A DNA stretch of 64,000 nt from Rhizobium sp. (GTDB lineage: Bacteria; Pseudomonadota; Alphaproteobacteria; Rhizobiales; Rhizobiaceae), in the NCBI GenBank assembly GCA_019739215.1, contig JAHHDR010000042.1, forward strand, positions 124,001 through 188,000, given 5' to 3'. A program made the translations under genes and the position numbers. Shown piece after piece: positions 1-7,779 of the stretch (positions are counted from its first letter, which is position 1; every line of letters begins with the position of its first letter). The notes under the pieces were generated by a model that was given only the letters and a program-made list of their open reading frames with translations, ran no database searches and was not told the origin of the DNA.

Positions 1-2204
1 ACATTGGCGGCGGCACCCTTCAGCGTGTGCAGGAGATGATCGATGGCCGGCGCGTCATCCGACCCGACAGTCTTCACGAGTTCCCCAAGCACCGAGCGCG
101 CGTCCAGGAAGAACGCTTCCAGCAATTCGCTGAAGTCGTCCTCGCCGAGAACGTCGACTAGTTCCGCGCGCCGCGCCTCGAAGGCCGACAGATCTATGGG
201 CACGATGTTCCGGGCATCGCTATCGGCGCGGACAGCCTCGCTCCCGGGCACATCGTCGCGTGGTTCGATCGACCCGCTGGGCACGGCGCCCAGGATGACG
301 CGCCGGAGCTTATCCATGCTGACGGGCTTGGACTGGAAGCCGTCCATACCGGCATCGACACATCTGTGCGTGTCGTCGTCGGATGCGTTGGCCGTCATGG
401 CTATGATCGGGCTGCGCCGCGACTTGCCTGTGCCGGCCCGGATGCGCCGCGTGGCTTCGATGCCGTCCAGGACCGGCATCTGCATGTCCATCAGGATCAG
501 GTCGAACGCCGTTTCCGCCGCCATATCGACGGCGACCGCGCCGTTCTCGGCGGTCAGGACGTCCTGGCCAAGATGATCGAGGAACCGGACGGCGACCTGC
601 TGGTTGACGGCATTGTCCTCGACCAGAAGGATCTTGAGCCTCGGAAGCGCGACCTTGCGATGCGCATTGGCCGCCACGCCCTGCGCGGGTTCCTGCCCCT
701 CCACGACGGGAATTTCGAACCAGAAGGTGCTGCCGCTGCCGGAGACGCTCTCGACGCCGATCCTCCCGCCCAGGCGTTCGACGATCTCCTTGCAGATCGT
801 CAGCCCGAGCCCGGTGCCGCCGTACTTTCGGGCAATGCTGGCATCGACCTGCGAGAAAGGCAGGAAAAGCCTGGATTTTCCCGCCTCGTCGATACCGATG
901 CCGGTGTCGCGCACCTCGATGCGCAGCGTGGCCGCCCCCGCATCATTGATGATTTCGCGGATGCCCAGGGTCACGGTGCCAGCCATGGTGAATTTGACTG
1001 CGTTGCTCATGAGGTTCAGGATCACCTGGCGCAATCTGGTCGCATCCGTTCGTATGAACGGAACCGCAAGGTCTTGCGGCAAATCGAGCAGAACGAGATT
1101 TCCGCTGTCGGCGGCCCGGCCGCGGATCATCTCCACCACGCCCTCGGCACAGGACCGGACATCGACATCCCTTGTCTCGAGTTCGAGCTTGCCGAGCGCT
1201 TCCCGGGTCTCGTCGAACGAGATCGGCAGCGAATAGGGCCGCATCTCGGGAACCTTCAGAAGCTGATCGTTGTGCTCGATCTTCGAGAAGTCCAGGATTT
1301 CGTTGATGATTTCGAGAAGTGCGGCGCCGGATTTCTGGATGGTGACGAGGTTTCGGGACGTATCGGTATCGACCGGAGACAATTGCATCAGTTCGACCGT
1401 GCCGAGAATGGCATTGAGCGGAGTCCTGATCTCGTGGCTCATCGTCGCCATGAACTGGGACTTGGCGCGGTTGCCGGCCTCCGCCGCCTCATAGGCGCTC
1501 TCCAGGCTGCCCGCCATCCGCTCGAAGCTCCGGCCCGCCGCCCGCACGCTGCCCAGTTGCCGCCTGAGCATGAAGATGATCGCGCCGACGATCAGCGAGA
1601 GAAAGCCGATGAGGATCAGCGACTTGATCTCGAGTTCCTGGACCTGCTGGCGTTGCTCCGCACGCGCCGCGCTCAGGTCTCTGTTGGTGTATGTGACCAG
1701 TTGCTCGGTATCGCGCACCATGTCCCGGAAGCTCGCGCTGGCGACGACCAGGCTTGCCCTGGATGCCGGCACGCCTTTGGCGATGTCATCGAAGATCCCG
1801 ACATTGCCGAACACCGCGCGCTGGATGGCCACAAGCTGCCGTGCGACCGCCTCGTCGACCGCGAAGAAGCGCTCGAATTTCGCCTTGGCGAGCATGTCCA
1901 TCCGGGAATAGAGAATGTCGTAGCGGATCGAGAGACGCTTCTGGGTCTCCATGCCGAGATCGCCGGTTGCGATCATCACCGCAAGATCGGTCGTCAGGTT
2001 CCGGGCCTCACGGTCCAGCTGGTAGACCGACCACATGGCGTTTTCGCGGATGCCACTTTGCATGGCGGTGTAGCGGCTGGAAATGTCATAGTAGATCGTG
2101 CCCAGCACAACGACGAGGCCGACCGCGAAGAACTGCAGGACGGCGGTCGCCTTGCCCGCCGTCCTGATCACCGCGTGGTCGGCTTCGTTCGTCGACGGGA
2201 TCAT
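1..2204 (-). CDS. hybrid sensor histidine kinase with receiver and HPt domains (partial, 3' end off window)
   Basis: Inner-membrane hybrid kinase; 734 codons are visible and the C-terminus lies beyond base 1. From the N-terminus: a transmembrane segment at about residues 12-34, a periplasmic region, a second transmembrane segment near 185-207, a HisKA dimerisation box (SHEIRTPLNAI, phospho-acceptor H257), a HATPase domain, a receiver domain with D573 (LILMDMQMP), and the start of an HPt domain (HTLKGAAAN, H726 at bases 27-29). This is the His-Asp-His layout of ArcB/TorS-type relays. The start ATG at 2204 overlaps the stop of the upstream gene by 4 bp (ATGA), so the two are translationally coupled. 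Its output may be the HD-GYP regulator at the head of the same operon, which is inferred from position only. Confidence 0.9.
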   Translation of the reverse strand, partial: MIPSTNEADHAVIRTAGKATAVLQFFAVGLVVVLGTIYYDISSRYTAMQSGIRENAMWSVYQLDREARNLTTDLAVMIATGDLGMETQKRLSIRYDILYSRMDMLAKAKFERFFAVDEAVARQLVAIQRAVFGNVGIFDDIAKGVPASRASLVVASASFRDMVRDTEQLVTYTNRDLSAARAEQRQQVQELEIKSLILIGFLSLIVGAIIFMLRRQLGSVRAAGRSFERMAGSLESAYEAAEAGNRAKSQFMATMSHEIRTPLNAILGTVELMQLSPVDTDTSRNLVTIQKSGAALLEIINEILDFSKIEHNDQLLKVPEMRPYSLPISFDETREALGKLELETRDVDVRSCAEGVVEMIRGRAADSGNLVLLDLPQDLAVPFIRTDATRLRQVILNLMSNAVKFTMAGTVTLGIREIINDAGAATLRIEVRDTGIGIDEAGKSRLFLPFSQVDASIARKYGGTGLGLTICKEIVERLGGRIGVESVSGSGSTFWFEIPVVEGQEPAQGVAANAHRKVALPRLKILLVEDNAVNQQVAVRFLDHLGQDVLTAENGAVAVDMAAETAFDLILMDMQMPVLDGIEATRRIRAGTGKSRRSPIIAMTANASDDDTHRCVDAGMDGFQSKPVSMDKLRRVILGAVPSGSIEPRDDVPGSEAVRADSDARNIVPIDLSAFEARRAELVDVLGEDDFSELLEAFFLDARSVLGELVKTVGSDDAPAIDHLLHTLKGAAAN

Positions 2205-2701
2205 CGGACGTCAATCGCCTTGATCTGCCACACCGAGCGAGAAAAGTACTTCTCGTTGTAGAGTTCAGGGTTGGTGTCGAAGGGATAGACGAGGAACAGC
2301 GGTCCCTTGTCGCGCACCGACATTGTCTTGCCGTCCATCGATGTGGCGAGGATCGTATCAAGCTCGCCTGCATCGGCCATCGGCACTTCGGCGGAGTAGT
2401 CGTTGAGCGCCTTGACGACCAGTGTCGACCCCTCGGCGCCGGCCTCATCGAGGACCGCCCTCAGCAGCGGCCCGGAAAACCTGACCTTGCCGGTGGTCCA
2501 TGGCGTCTCCATCTCACCGGTGCGGGACGCGAGCTTCTTCAGCATCGCGGCGTCGAACTGTGCTGTTCCAGCGACGTTGGTCTGCGTCACCCGCCCGGTG
2601 ACCGTCAGGATGACCTCGCCGGTCGGCTGGTCGATGGCCATGGCGGGCGTGGAGACGCAGGCGGCGAGGAGGGCCGCAAGGAAAATGCGCTTGATGTTCA
2701 T
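2201..2701 (-). CDS. exported molybdopterin-dependent-oxidoreductase-like domain protein
   Basis: A 166-residue protein with a clear Sec signal peptide (cleavage near AMA-ID, about residue 23). The rest resembles the small oxidoreductase molybdopterin-binding domain proteins (COG3915-like) often encoded beside two-component kinases: FDAAMLKKL, a W-x-x-G-x-V-x-F-x-GPLL stretch and RDKGPLFLVYPFD near the C-terminus. It is much shorter than catalytic YedY/MsrP enzymes and shows no obvious Mo-ligating cysteine (its only cysteine is in the signal peptide). A ligand-binding or sensory role in the periplasm is therefore more likely than catalysis. It sits between the HD-GYP regulator (14 bp upstream) and the hybrid kinase (4-bp overlap), so it may be the accessory sensor of that kinase. 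The family call is fairly sure; the role is inferred. Confidence 0.72.
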   Translation of the reverse strand: MNIKRIFLAALLAACVSTPAMAIDQPTGEVILTVTGRVTQTNVAGTAQFDAAMLKKLASRTGEMETPWTTGKVRFSGPLLRAVLDEAGAEGSTLVVKALNDYSAEVPMADAGELDTILATSMDGKTMSVRDKGPLFLVYPFDTNPELYNEKYFSRSVWQIKAIDVR

Positions 2702-2715
2702 CTGGTTTCTCTGTC

Positions 2716-3801
2716 TCAGGCGGCTTCAGCCGCTGTTTCGGACGTGTCGGTCTCAATGGCCTGCACCGGGTCGTCCATCCCGGACAGCTTGATCTGGCGG
2801 ATAGAAGGCAGGGCGCTGACGAAGGCAGCCACGACCTGGGGATCGAATTGCGTTCCCGCCCTTTCCAGGATGTGGTCCACGGCCTGATCGAGCGGCCACG
2901 CCTCCTTGTAGGGCCTGGCGGTGGTGAGCGCGTCCAAATTGTCGGCGATGGCGACGATGCGACCGGAGAGCGGAATGTCGTCGCCGGCCTTCCTGAAGGG
3001 ATAGCCCTGTCCGTCCCACCGCTCGTGATGGCTGCCGGCGATTTCGGCGGCGAGTTGCAGGAGGCTGGATTTGGACTCCCTGAGAATGTCGCAACCAGCA
3101 ATCGTGTGCCGCTTCATCTCGGCGAACTCGCCTTCCGTCAGCTTGCCCTTCTTCAGCAGGACCGCATCGGGAATGGCGACCTTGCCGATGTCATGCATGG
3201 GGGCTGCGAGCCTGATGTCGGAACAGCGCTCGTCATTCAGGCCATACGCTCGCGCAATCGCTTCGGAATAGGCTCCGACACGCATGGTGTGACGGGCGGT
3301 CTCCGCGTCCTTGTAGCTGGCAGCCACCGCCAGACGGTGGATGATCTCTTCCTCCCGATCCCGGATCTCGGTCAGCGCCCTGTCGACCTCGCGTTTCAGC
3401 CACGCCGCCTTGTCGCTCAGCTTTTCCTGCGCCTGGGCCAGCGCCGTCAGGTTCTTCAGTCGCGCCCTGAATTCCAGCGGATTGACCGGCTTGGTGAGGA
3501 AATCAATGGCGCCTGCGTCGAGCGCCGCCATCCGCGTCTGGACGTCGGTGTCCGCGGTGACGATGACAACCATCTTGTCCCTGTACTTCTCGAACCGCAT
3601 CACTTCGGTCACGAACTCGACGCCGTTGTAGACCGGCATCTGGAAATCGACGATGGCGATGTCGAAATCCAGGTTCGGCATCTCGGCCAGAGCATCCTGC
3701 GGACTGGAAAAGGGAACGGTCTGGCAACCCTCGAGCCTGGATGCTAGTTTGGTCAACACCATCAGGCTGGTGTTGTTGTCGTCTACGATGAGGATGCGCA
3801 T
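2716..3801 (-). CDS. response regulator with HD-GYP (c-di-GMP phosphodiesterase) output
   Basis: A 361-residue cytoplasmic regulator. The receiver domain (about 1-120) has the acidic pair D7/D8, phospho-acceptor D52 (VDFQMP) and K104 (LTKPVNP). A helical linker (about 120-155) joins it to an HD-GYP domain (about 155-345). The HD pair is H203-D204 (MHDIGKVAIPD), followed by HHE at 258-260 and DGQGYP at 263-268, so the metal-binding and GYP motifs are all present and activity is expected. HD-GYP proteins hydrolyse cyclic di-GMP. It is the first gene of the leftward operon, with the small exported protein and the hybrid kinase behind it. This suggests a relay from a periplasmic signal to c-di-GMP level. 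Confidence 0.92.
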   Translation of the reverse strand: MRILIVDDNNTSLMVLTKLASRLEGCQTVPFSSPQDALAEMPNLDFDIAIVDFQMPVYNGVEFVTEVMRFEKYRDKMVVIVTADTDVQTRMAALDAGAIDFLTKPVNPLEFRARLKNLTALAQAQEKLSDKAAWLKREVDRALTEIRDREEEIIHRLAVAASYKDAETARHTMRVGAYSEAIARAYGLNDERCSDIRLAAPMHDIGKVAIPDAVLLKKGKLTEGEFAEMKRHTIAGCDILRESKSSLLQLAAEIAGSHHERWDGQGYPFRKAGDDIPLSGRIVAIADNLDALTTARPYKEAWPLDQAVDHILERAGTQFDPQVVAAFVSALPSIRQIKLSGMDDPVQAIETDTSETAAEAA

Positions 3802-3862
3802 GGATGTCTGGCCCTGCCGTCAGCCGCGATTATCTGGCAACGACGTGACCGGATTGGGCGTC

Positions 3863-3883
3863 GTTTTGGTACAACCCCAAAAC
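3863..3883. promoter_or_regulatory. inverted repeat upstream of the HD-GYP regulator
   Basis: GTTTTGG and CCAAAAC form perfect 7-bp arms around a 7-base spacer, 62-82 bp before the start of the HD-GYP gene. It lies in the 325-bp divergent gap (3802-4126) shared with the LuxR-type gene. It could be an operator or part of a hairpin. No known regulator consensus was recognised. Confidence 0.35.
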
Positions 3884-4060
3884 TAGGACGCGGGTCATAA
3901 CAAATCGTAAAATGCGAATATAAGATCGGAACCAATGGCGCATTCGCGAGACGATCCGGCGGAACATGCTTTTCAGATGCTTAATGCAAGCCGCAGGGAC
4001 AGTGCCCAGGATCGGCAACGCCCGCGGTGCGGTCGATGGGCACTGCAAAAGGTCAGGTGC

Positions 4061-4072
4061 TCGGTTAACCGA
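4061..4072. promoter_or_regulatory. 12-bp perfect palindrome in the divergent gap
   Basis: TCGGTTAACCGA is a perfect palindrome about 55 bp before the LuxR-type start codon and 20 bp before a second inverted repeat. Together they suggest regulator binding in this gap, although a 12-bp palindrome can occur by chance. Confidence 0.3.
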
Positions 4073-4091
4073 TAATTATCCATTCGACCCC

Positions 4092-4111
4092 AATTTGAAC
4101 TTTGTCAAATT
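4092..4111. promoter_or_regulatory. 20-bp lux-box-like inverted repeat
   Basis: The site has perfect 7-bp arms, AATTTGA and TCAAATT, separated by 6 bases, giving 20 bp in all. It ends 15 bp before the start codon of the LuxR-type gene. Twenty base pairs of dyad symmetry is the usual size of a LuxR-family operator. A site this close to the start would more easily repress than activate, so autoregulation is the simplest reading. The bases differ from the classical lux box, so the assignment rests on geometry and position. Confidence 0.45.
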
Positions 4112-4126
4112 CCACAAGGTGCCGGC

Positions 4127-4852
4127 ATGCCGATCAGCGCGCTTTCTGCAATCACGGTGAAGGACTTTCCCGACCTGCGGTCGGTTCCCAAGCTGCGGCG
4201 GCTGGCGGACAGCTCCATCGTCGACAACCTGGCGCGCGCTGTTCCGTTCGACTTCATCGCGGTCAGCGGCCTGGATGTCGACGACTTCCGCTTCGGGGAG
4301 ACGGTCTCTTCCGATACCACCTTCCCGCCTGCCTTCATCGAAGCCTATATCGCGGAAGGCCTCGGCAAGACGGATCCGTTCGTCCTGGAGGCGCGCAATG
4401 CCACCGCGACCGTGGTCGAGGCCGACGTCTACAGGCGGGCCCAGCCGCCGCAGCGACTGGTCTATCTCGCCCAGACCTTCGGCATCCATAACAGGACGCT
4501 GTTTCCGGTCCGGCGCGGCGACGTGACCTATGGCGCGATCACCGTCACCAGGGATACGCCCTTCAGGCCCGACGAGATCACGTTCATGGAGGTCGTCGCC
4601 GAGGCCATTCATACGCACGTGACCCAGCCTATCCGGGAACGCTTCGCAGCCGGGCAGATGAAGCTGACGGCGGGAGAACTGGCCTGCCTGGCACAGGCAA
4701 GCTATGGTCTCACAAGCGAAGCGATCGGCAAGGCGACCGGCTACCAGACGGAAACCGTCAACAGCTACATCAAGTCGGCGACGAAGAAACTCAGCGTCAG
4801 CAACAGGACCCATGCCATCGCGGAGGCAATCCGCCGGAAGCTGATTTCGTAA
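4127..4852 (+). CDS. LuxR-family transcriptional regulator with N-terminal ligand-binding-like domain
   Basis: A 241-residue protein of the usual LuxR/TraR length. The N-terminal part (about 20-165) resembles an autoinducer-binding fold. The C-terminal LuxR helix-turn-helix runs from about 178 to 238 (LTAGELACLAQASYG, then TGYQTETVNSYIKSATKKL). The recognition helix reads ETVNSYIKSATKKL where the family typically has TVKTHLRNIFRKL, which is recognisable but divergent. No luxI-type synthase is in the window, so it may be an orphan receptor that answers a foreign or plant-derived signal. A 20-bp inverted repeat lies immediately upstream. Ligand binding is inferred from the family, and a non-acyl-homoserine-lactone effector is equally possible. 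Confidence 0.82.
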   Translation: MPISALSAITVKDFPDLRSVPKLRRLADSSIVDNLARAVPFDFIAVSGLDVDDFRFGETVSSDTTFPPAFIEAYIAEGLGKTDPFVLEARNATATVVEADVYRRAQPPQRLVYLAQTFGIHNRTLFPVRRGDVTYGAITVTRDTPFRPDEITFMEVVAEAIHTHVTQPIRERFAAGQMKLTAGELACLAQASYGLTSEAIGKATGYQTETVNSYIKSATKKLSVSNRTHAIAEAIRRKLIS

Positions 4853-5048
4853 GCGTGGAGTGGGACGAGGACCAACGGGCCAGCCGCCAGTTCCCATGCC
4901 CGCCAGACGCCTTCGTGGTGCGCCTCGGTTTTGGACACACCAGGCGGTGGCTCCTCGACACCGGCGTGATCACCGACATGCACCGTCGAGACCAGATCCA
5001 GGATGCGCCCCGCGCCGCCGGATTGTTCGCGGCAACAGGAACGACCCA

Positions 5049-5492
5049 TTGATCTCCACAGCGCTTTCCTATGGCAGCCTGTTCCTGACCGCGCTGGCGG
5101 CGGGATCGATCCTGCCGATGCAGTCGGAGGCGGTGCTTGCGGGCCTGCTGGTGGCCACGGATCTTTCACCGGTGATTCTGGTGCTTGTCGCCACCTGCGG
5201 CAATGTCGCCGGCTCGGCCGTCAACTGGCTGCTGGGCCGCGGCGTCGAGCGCTTCAAGGACAGGCGGTGGTTTCCGGTCGGCGAACCGATGCTCGCGCGG
5301 GCGAAAGCCTGGTATCATCGCTACGGCCGATGGTCGCTGCTGCTCAGCTGGGTGCCGGTGATCGGCGATCCCCTCACCGTCGTCGCCGGCGTGATGCGAG
5401 AGCCGTTCCCGACCTTCATCGCGCTGGTGGCGATCGCCAAGCTCACGCGCTACATCGTGGTGGCGGCGGTGACCCTGAACCTGGTCGGATGA
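5049..5492 (+). CDS. YqaA/DedA-type inner-membrane protein
   Basis: A protein of about 147 residues with three or four hydrophobic segments, matching the short YqaA branch of the DedA/SNARE-associated family (about 140-150 residues). Family-like stretches are MQSEAVLAGLL, CGNVAGSAVNWLLGR, RYGRWSLLLSWVPVIGDPLT and IAKLTRYIVVAA. The reading frame stays open back to 4860, but TTG at 5049 fits the family's N-terminus and has an AGGAA ribosome site just upstream. DedA-family members are linked to lipid-carrier flipping and membrane homeostasis; the YqaA branch has no settled function. It converges on a small minus-strand gene 4 bp downstream. Confidence 0.8.
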   Translation: MISTALSYGSLFLTALAAGSILPMQSEAVLAGLLVATDLSPVILVLVATCGNVAGSAVNWLLGRGVERFKDRRWFPVGEPMLARAKAWYHRYGRWSLLLSWVPVIGDPLTVVAGVMREPFPTFIALVAIAKLTRYIVVAAVTLNLVG

Positions 5493-5496
5493 GGCT

Positions 5497-5730
5497 TCAC
5501 GGAGCCGAGAATTTCACCGTCACGCCGCGCTGGCGAAAATAGGCCTGCATCAGCTTCCTGCCGGAACGGTTGTTATGCGCGAGCCTCGTGGGGTCGAAGA
5601 CGGCCTCTTTCAAACCTGCCCGCGTCAACGCGGCCTTGAGCGTCGCGATATGCAGGTCGATGTCGGCATTGTCGGCCTGGAGCGATTCATAGATGCGGTC
5701 TGTTGCTTCTTCCACGGTCGGTTCGCTCAC
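5497..5730 (-). CDS. small conserved hypothetical protein (77 aa)
   Basis: A 77-residue soluble, mixed-charge protein with no signal peptide or membrane segment. The first half is acidic (EEATDRIYESLQADNADID) and probably helical. The C-terminal half is basic and ends in a short hydrophobic tail. The spaced pattern and coding character look real, and proteins of this kind occur in Rhizobiales genomes, but no function was recognised. It converges with the yqaA-like gene (4-bp gap) and has a 291-bp upstream region. Confidence 0.6.
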   Translation of the reverse strand: MSEPTVEEATDRIYESLQADNADIDLHIATLKAALTRAGLKEAVFDPTRLAHNNRSGRKLMQAYFRQRGVTVKFSAP

Positions 5731-6021
5731 GATTGCACTCCTGTAATTGTCCGGCTGGCGCCTAACACATTTTTCGGCTTGACCCTATCGTGGTGAAAAG
5801 CGCCGGCGTCAATGGGTGACGCTTCATCGGCGCTCTGGATCGTTTCTGGGAGTTGCCGTACCACACCGGACCGGCCCCTTGCCGGCGAGACCCACGGCCG
5901 CGCCGCGCCAGAGGCATCCAAGTTCAGATGTCGGCAACGCAGCGACGGCAGAGGCAAAGGTCTCCTCACCTTATCAGTCGATCCATGCTAAGATGTGCCA
6001 AACCGCATTTGGAGCCTTCGC
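5731..6021. other. intergenic region, nothing clear
   Basis: This 291-bp gap lies between two divergently transcribed small genes and presumably holds both promoters. No convincing paired promoter boxes, strong hairpin or RNA gene was found. Confidence 0.4.
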
Positions 6022-6267
6022 GTGAACAACAACTGGAACAAGGGTGTGACTTTGGCGCTGGAGGCGCCAGGCAAGTTCACCACCATAAGCACCACCCAGG
6101 AGGCTTCCTGGGCGCTTATCGAAGACTGGCCGATTGACGATGGCGAAGCGCTGGACAAAGCGCTGCTTGTCCTCGAGGCCGCGATAAAGGGAAAGAAGAC
6201 AGCGGAAGAGGCGAGACTCGCCTTTATCGCAGCGGCGCATGAAGCCGAGATTGAAGTCAGGGAGTAA
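6022..6267 (+). CDS. DUF982 family protein
   Basis: An 81-residue protein with the DUF982 pattern: a conserved Trp near the N-terminus, STTQEASWALIEDWP in the middle, a helix with AIKGKKTAEEARLAFIAAA, and an EIEV ending. DUF982 proteins are small, nearly confined to Rhizobiales, and of unknown function. The frame opens at a GTG at 5995, but GTG at 6022 with GGAG eight bases upstream gives the standard family length and N-terminus. It converges on the dehydrogenase operon to its right. Confidence 0.8.
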   Translation: MNNNWNKGVTLALEAPGKFTTISTTQEASWALIEDWPIDDGEALDKALLVLEAAIKGKKTAEEARLAFIAAAHEAEIEVRE

Positions 6268-6293
6268 ACGCCGTCCACGCCGCATCTATCGCC

Positions 6294-7031
6294 TCATTGC
6301 GGCAAGCTGAGTTTCGCCATCCGGCCACCATCTATGGTCCAGACCTGTCCGGTCACGAAAGAGGATTCCGGCGAGGCGAGCCAGGCAACCAGGCTCGCAA
6401 CTTCGTCCGGCCTGCCGGTCCGCCCGACCGGATGAATCCTGCCGATCTGCTGGCGGAAACCTGCGGGGTCAGGCATGCTTTCGATGAAGTCCACGTTCAG
6501 GTCGGTGTCGATCCAGCCGGGCGCGACGGCATTGCAGCGCACGCCCTCGGCACCGTGATCGACCGCGATGGCCCGGGTCAGGCCGTGGATGCCCGCCTTG
6601 GACGCACAATAGGCGGCGTGCCTCGGATTGGAGCCCAGGCCTTCGATCGATCCGATGTTGACGATCGTTCCACCCGTGGCACGCAGGTGCGGAAGGGCGG
6701 CCCTGATCAGCATGAAGGGCGTCGTGAGATTGACCGCGATCGTCCGCTCCCAGTCGGCGAGGCTCATGTTCTCGGCGAGCGCCTCCTGCATGACCCCGGC
6801 ATTGTTGACCAGGACGTCGAGTTGTCCGGCCGAATTGACGACAGAGCTTATGACATTCCCGGCTTCTGCGGGAACTGTGAAATCCACTGCGATGGATTCG
6901 AAATCCTTGTGCTCACCGCGCTGGGCGGTGAACACGCGGGCACCCTCGTCGCGAAGTCGCCGTGCGACGGCCTGTCCGATCCCGCTCCGTCCGCCCGTCA
7001 CCAGGGCAACTTTTCCGACAAACCTGCTCAT
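6294..7031 (-). CDS. short-chain dehydrogenase/reductase (SDR)
   Basis: A 245-residue classical SDR. It has the N-terminal NAD(P)-binding TGGRSGIG, NNAG at the end of beta-4, and the catalytic Ser...Tyr-x-x-x-Lys set (NIGSIEG and YCASK). The C-terminal end (TGQVWTIDGG) is typical of 3-oxoacyl-ACP-reductase-like SDRs. The ATG at 7031 overlaps the previous gene's TGA as ATGA, which fixes the start; a longer in-frame extension to 7331 lies inside the neighbour and is not used. As the last gene of the proVWX operon it probably oxidises a hydroxyl intermediate of the imported amine or a related hydroxy acid. The substrate cannot be told from sequence. Confidence 0.88.
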   Translation of the reverse strand: MSRFVGKVALVTGGRSGIGQAVARRLRDEGARVFTAQRGEHKDFESIAVDFTVPAEAGNVISSVVNSAGQLDVLVNNAGVMQEALAENMSLADWERTIAVNLTTPFMLIRAALPHLRATGGTIVNIGSIEGLGSNPRHAAYCASKAGIHGLTRAIAVDHGAEGVRCNAVAPGWIDTDLNVDFIESMPDPAGFRQQIGRIHPVGRTGRPDEVASLVAWLASPESSFVTGQVWTIDGGRMAKLSLPQ

Positions 7032-7762
7032 CCGACCGGCTTTCCACCATTCACCTCGACCAGCGATCCGCACATGTAGCGCGCGGCGTCGGAGGCCAGG
7101 AAGACCACGACTTCGGCGATGTCCTCGGGTTCCGCGATCCGGCCCAGCGGCACGGTCTTTCCGAGTTCGGCAACTGCCGTGTCCGGATCGAAGCCGCGCT
7201 TCGCGAAGCCTGTCCGCAGCATCGGCGTATTGACCTCGTTCGGGCAGACCGCATTCACCCGGATGTTCTGATGCGCGTGGTCCATGCCCATGCACTGGGT
7301 CAGCGAGGCGATGGCGGCCTTGGTCATGCAATAGATCGCGTGGTTGGGGCCCGGCCGCACGCCCCAGCAGGAGGACACGTTGACGATCGCGCCGCCGCCT
7401 CGGCTTGCCATGATGGGGATCGCCGCGCGGCAGACCCTGAACGGTGCCTGCACATTGACCCCAACCGACAGGTCCCAGTCGGCATCGGTTGTGGCGGTTA
7501 CGGTTCCACGGGTGATGACGCCCGCATTGTTGATGACGATGTCGAGGCCGCCCAGGGCTTCGAACGCCGCTTGCGGCAGGCCGTCCGCATAGGAGGCTTC
7601 GAGCAGGTTTCCTGGCAGATGGGCCTCGGCGTCGATGCTTGCCACGTCACGATCTGCGACAGCCACCTTGACGCCGGCCGCGCGCAACTGCCTGACGATC
7701 GCCGTGCCGATGCCACCGGCCGCACCGGTCACGAGCGCCGTTTTTCCCTCGAAATAAGTCAT
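7028..7762 (-). CDS. short-chain dehydrogenase/reductase (SDR)
   Basis: A 244-residue classical SDR, paralogous to its downstream partner. It has TGAAGGIG for the cofactor, NNAG, a catalytic Ser in VNVSSCWG and YCMTK as the Tyr/Lys pair. The C-terminus is CGSLVEVNGG. An ATG seven codons upstream (7783) lacks a ribosome site, whereas the ATG at 7762 is preceded by AAGGGA at good spacing, so the shorter start is preferred. It overlaps the next SDR by 4 bp and follows the GlxA-type regulator by a short gap. Paired SDRs in betaine or carnitine-type loci commonly handle hydroxylated intermediates, but the actual substrate is unknown. Confidence 0.88.
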   Translation of the reverse strand: MTYFEGKTALVTGAAGGIGTAIVRQLRAAGVKVAVADRDVASIDAEAHLPGNLLEASYADGLPQAAFEALGGLDIVINNAGVITRGTVTATTDADWDLSVGVNVQAPFRVCRAAIPIMASRGGGAIVNVSSCWGVRPGPNHAIYCMTKAAIASLTQCMGMDHAHQNIRVNAVCPNEVNTPMLRTGFAKRGFDPDTAVAELGKTVPLGRIAEPEDIAEVVVFLASDAARYMCGSLVEVNGGKPVG

Positions 7763-7779
7763 CTTTCCCTTCTTCTCAT

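Noticed and set aside
366..2261. 631-codon open frame on the plus strand
   Set aside because: It is antisense to the hybrid kinase, whose domains are clear. Its translation shows no family sequence; long antisense frames are common in GC-rich DNA.
6294..7331. N-terminal extension of the downstream SDR
   Set aside because: The extra 100 codons lie inside the neighbouring SDR gene, and the internal ATG at 7031 overlaps its stop as ATGA.
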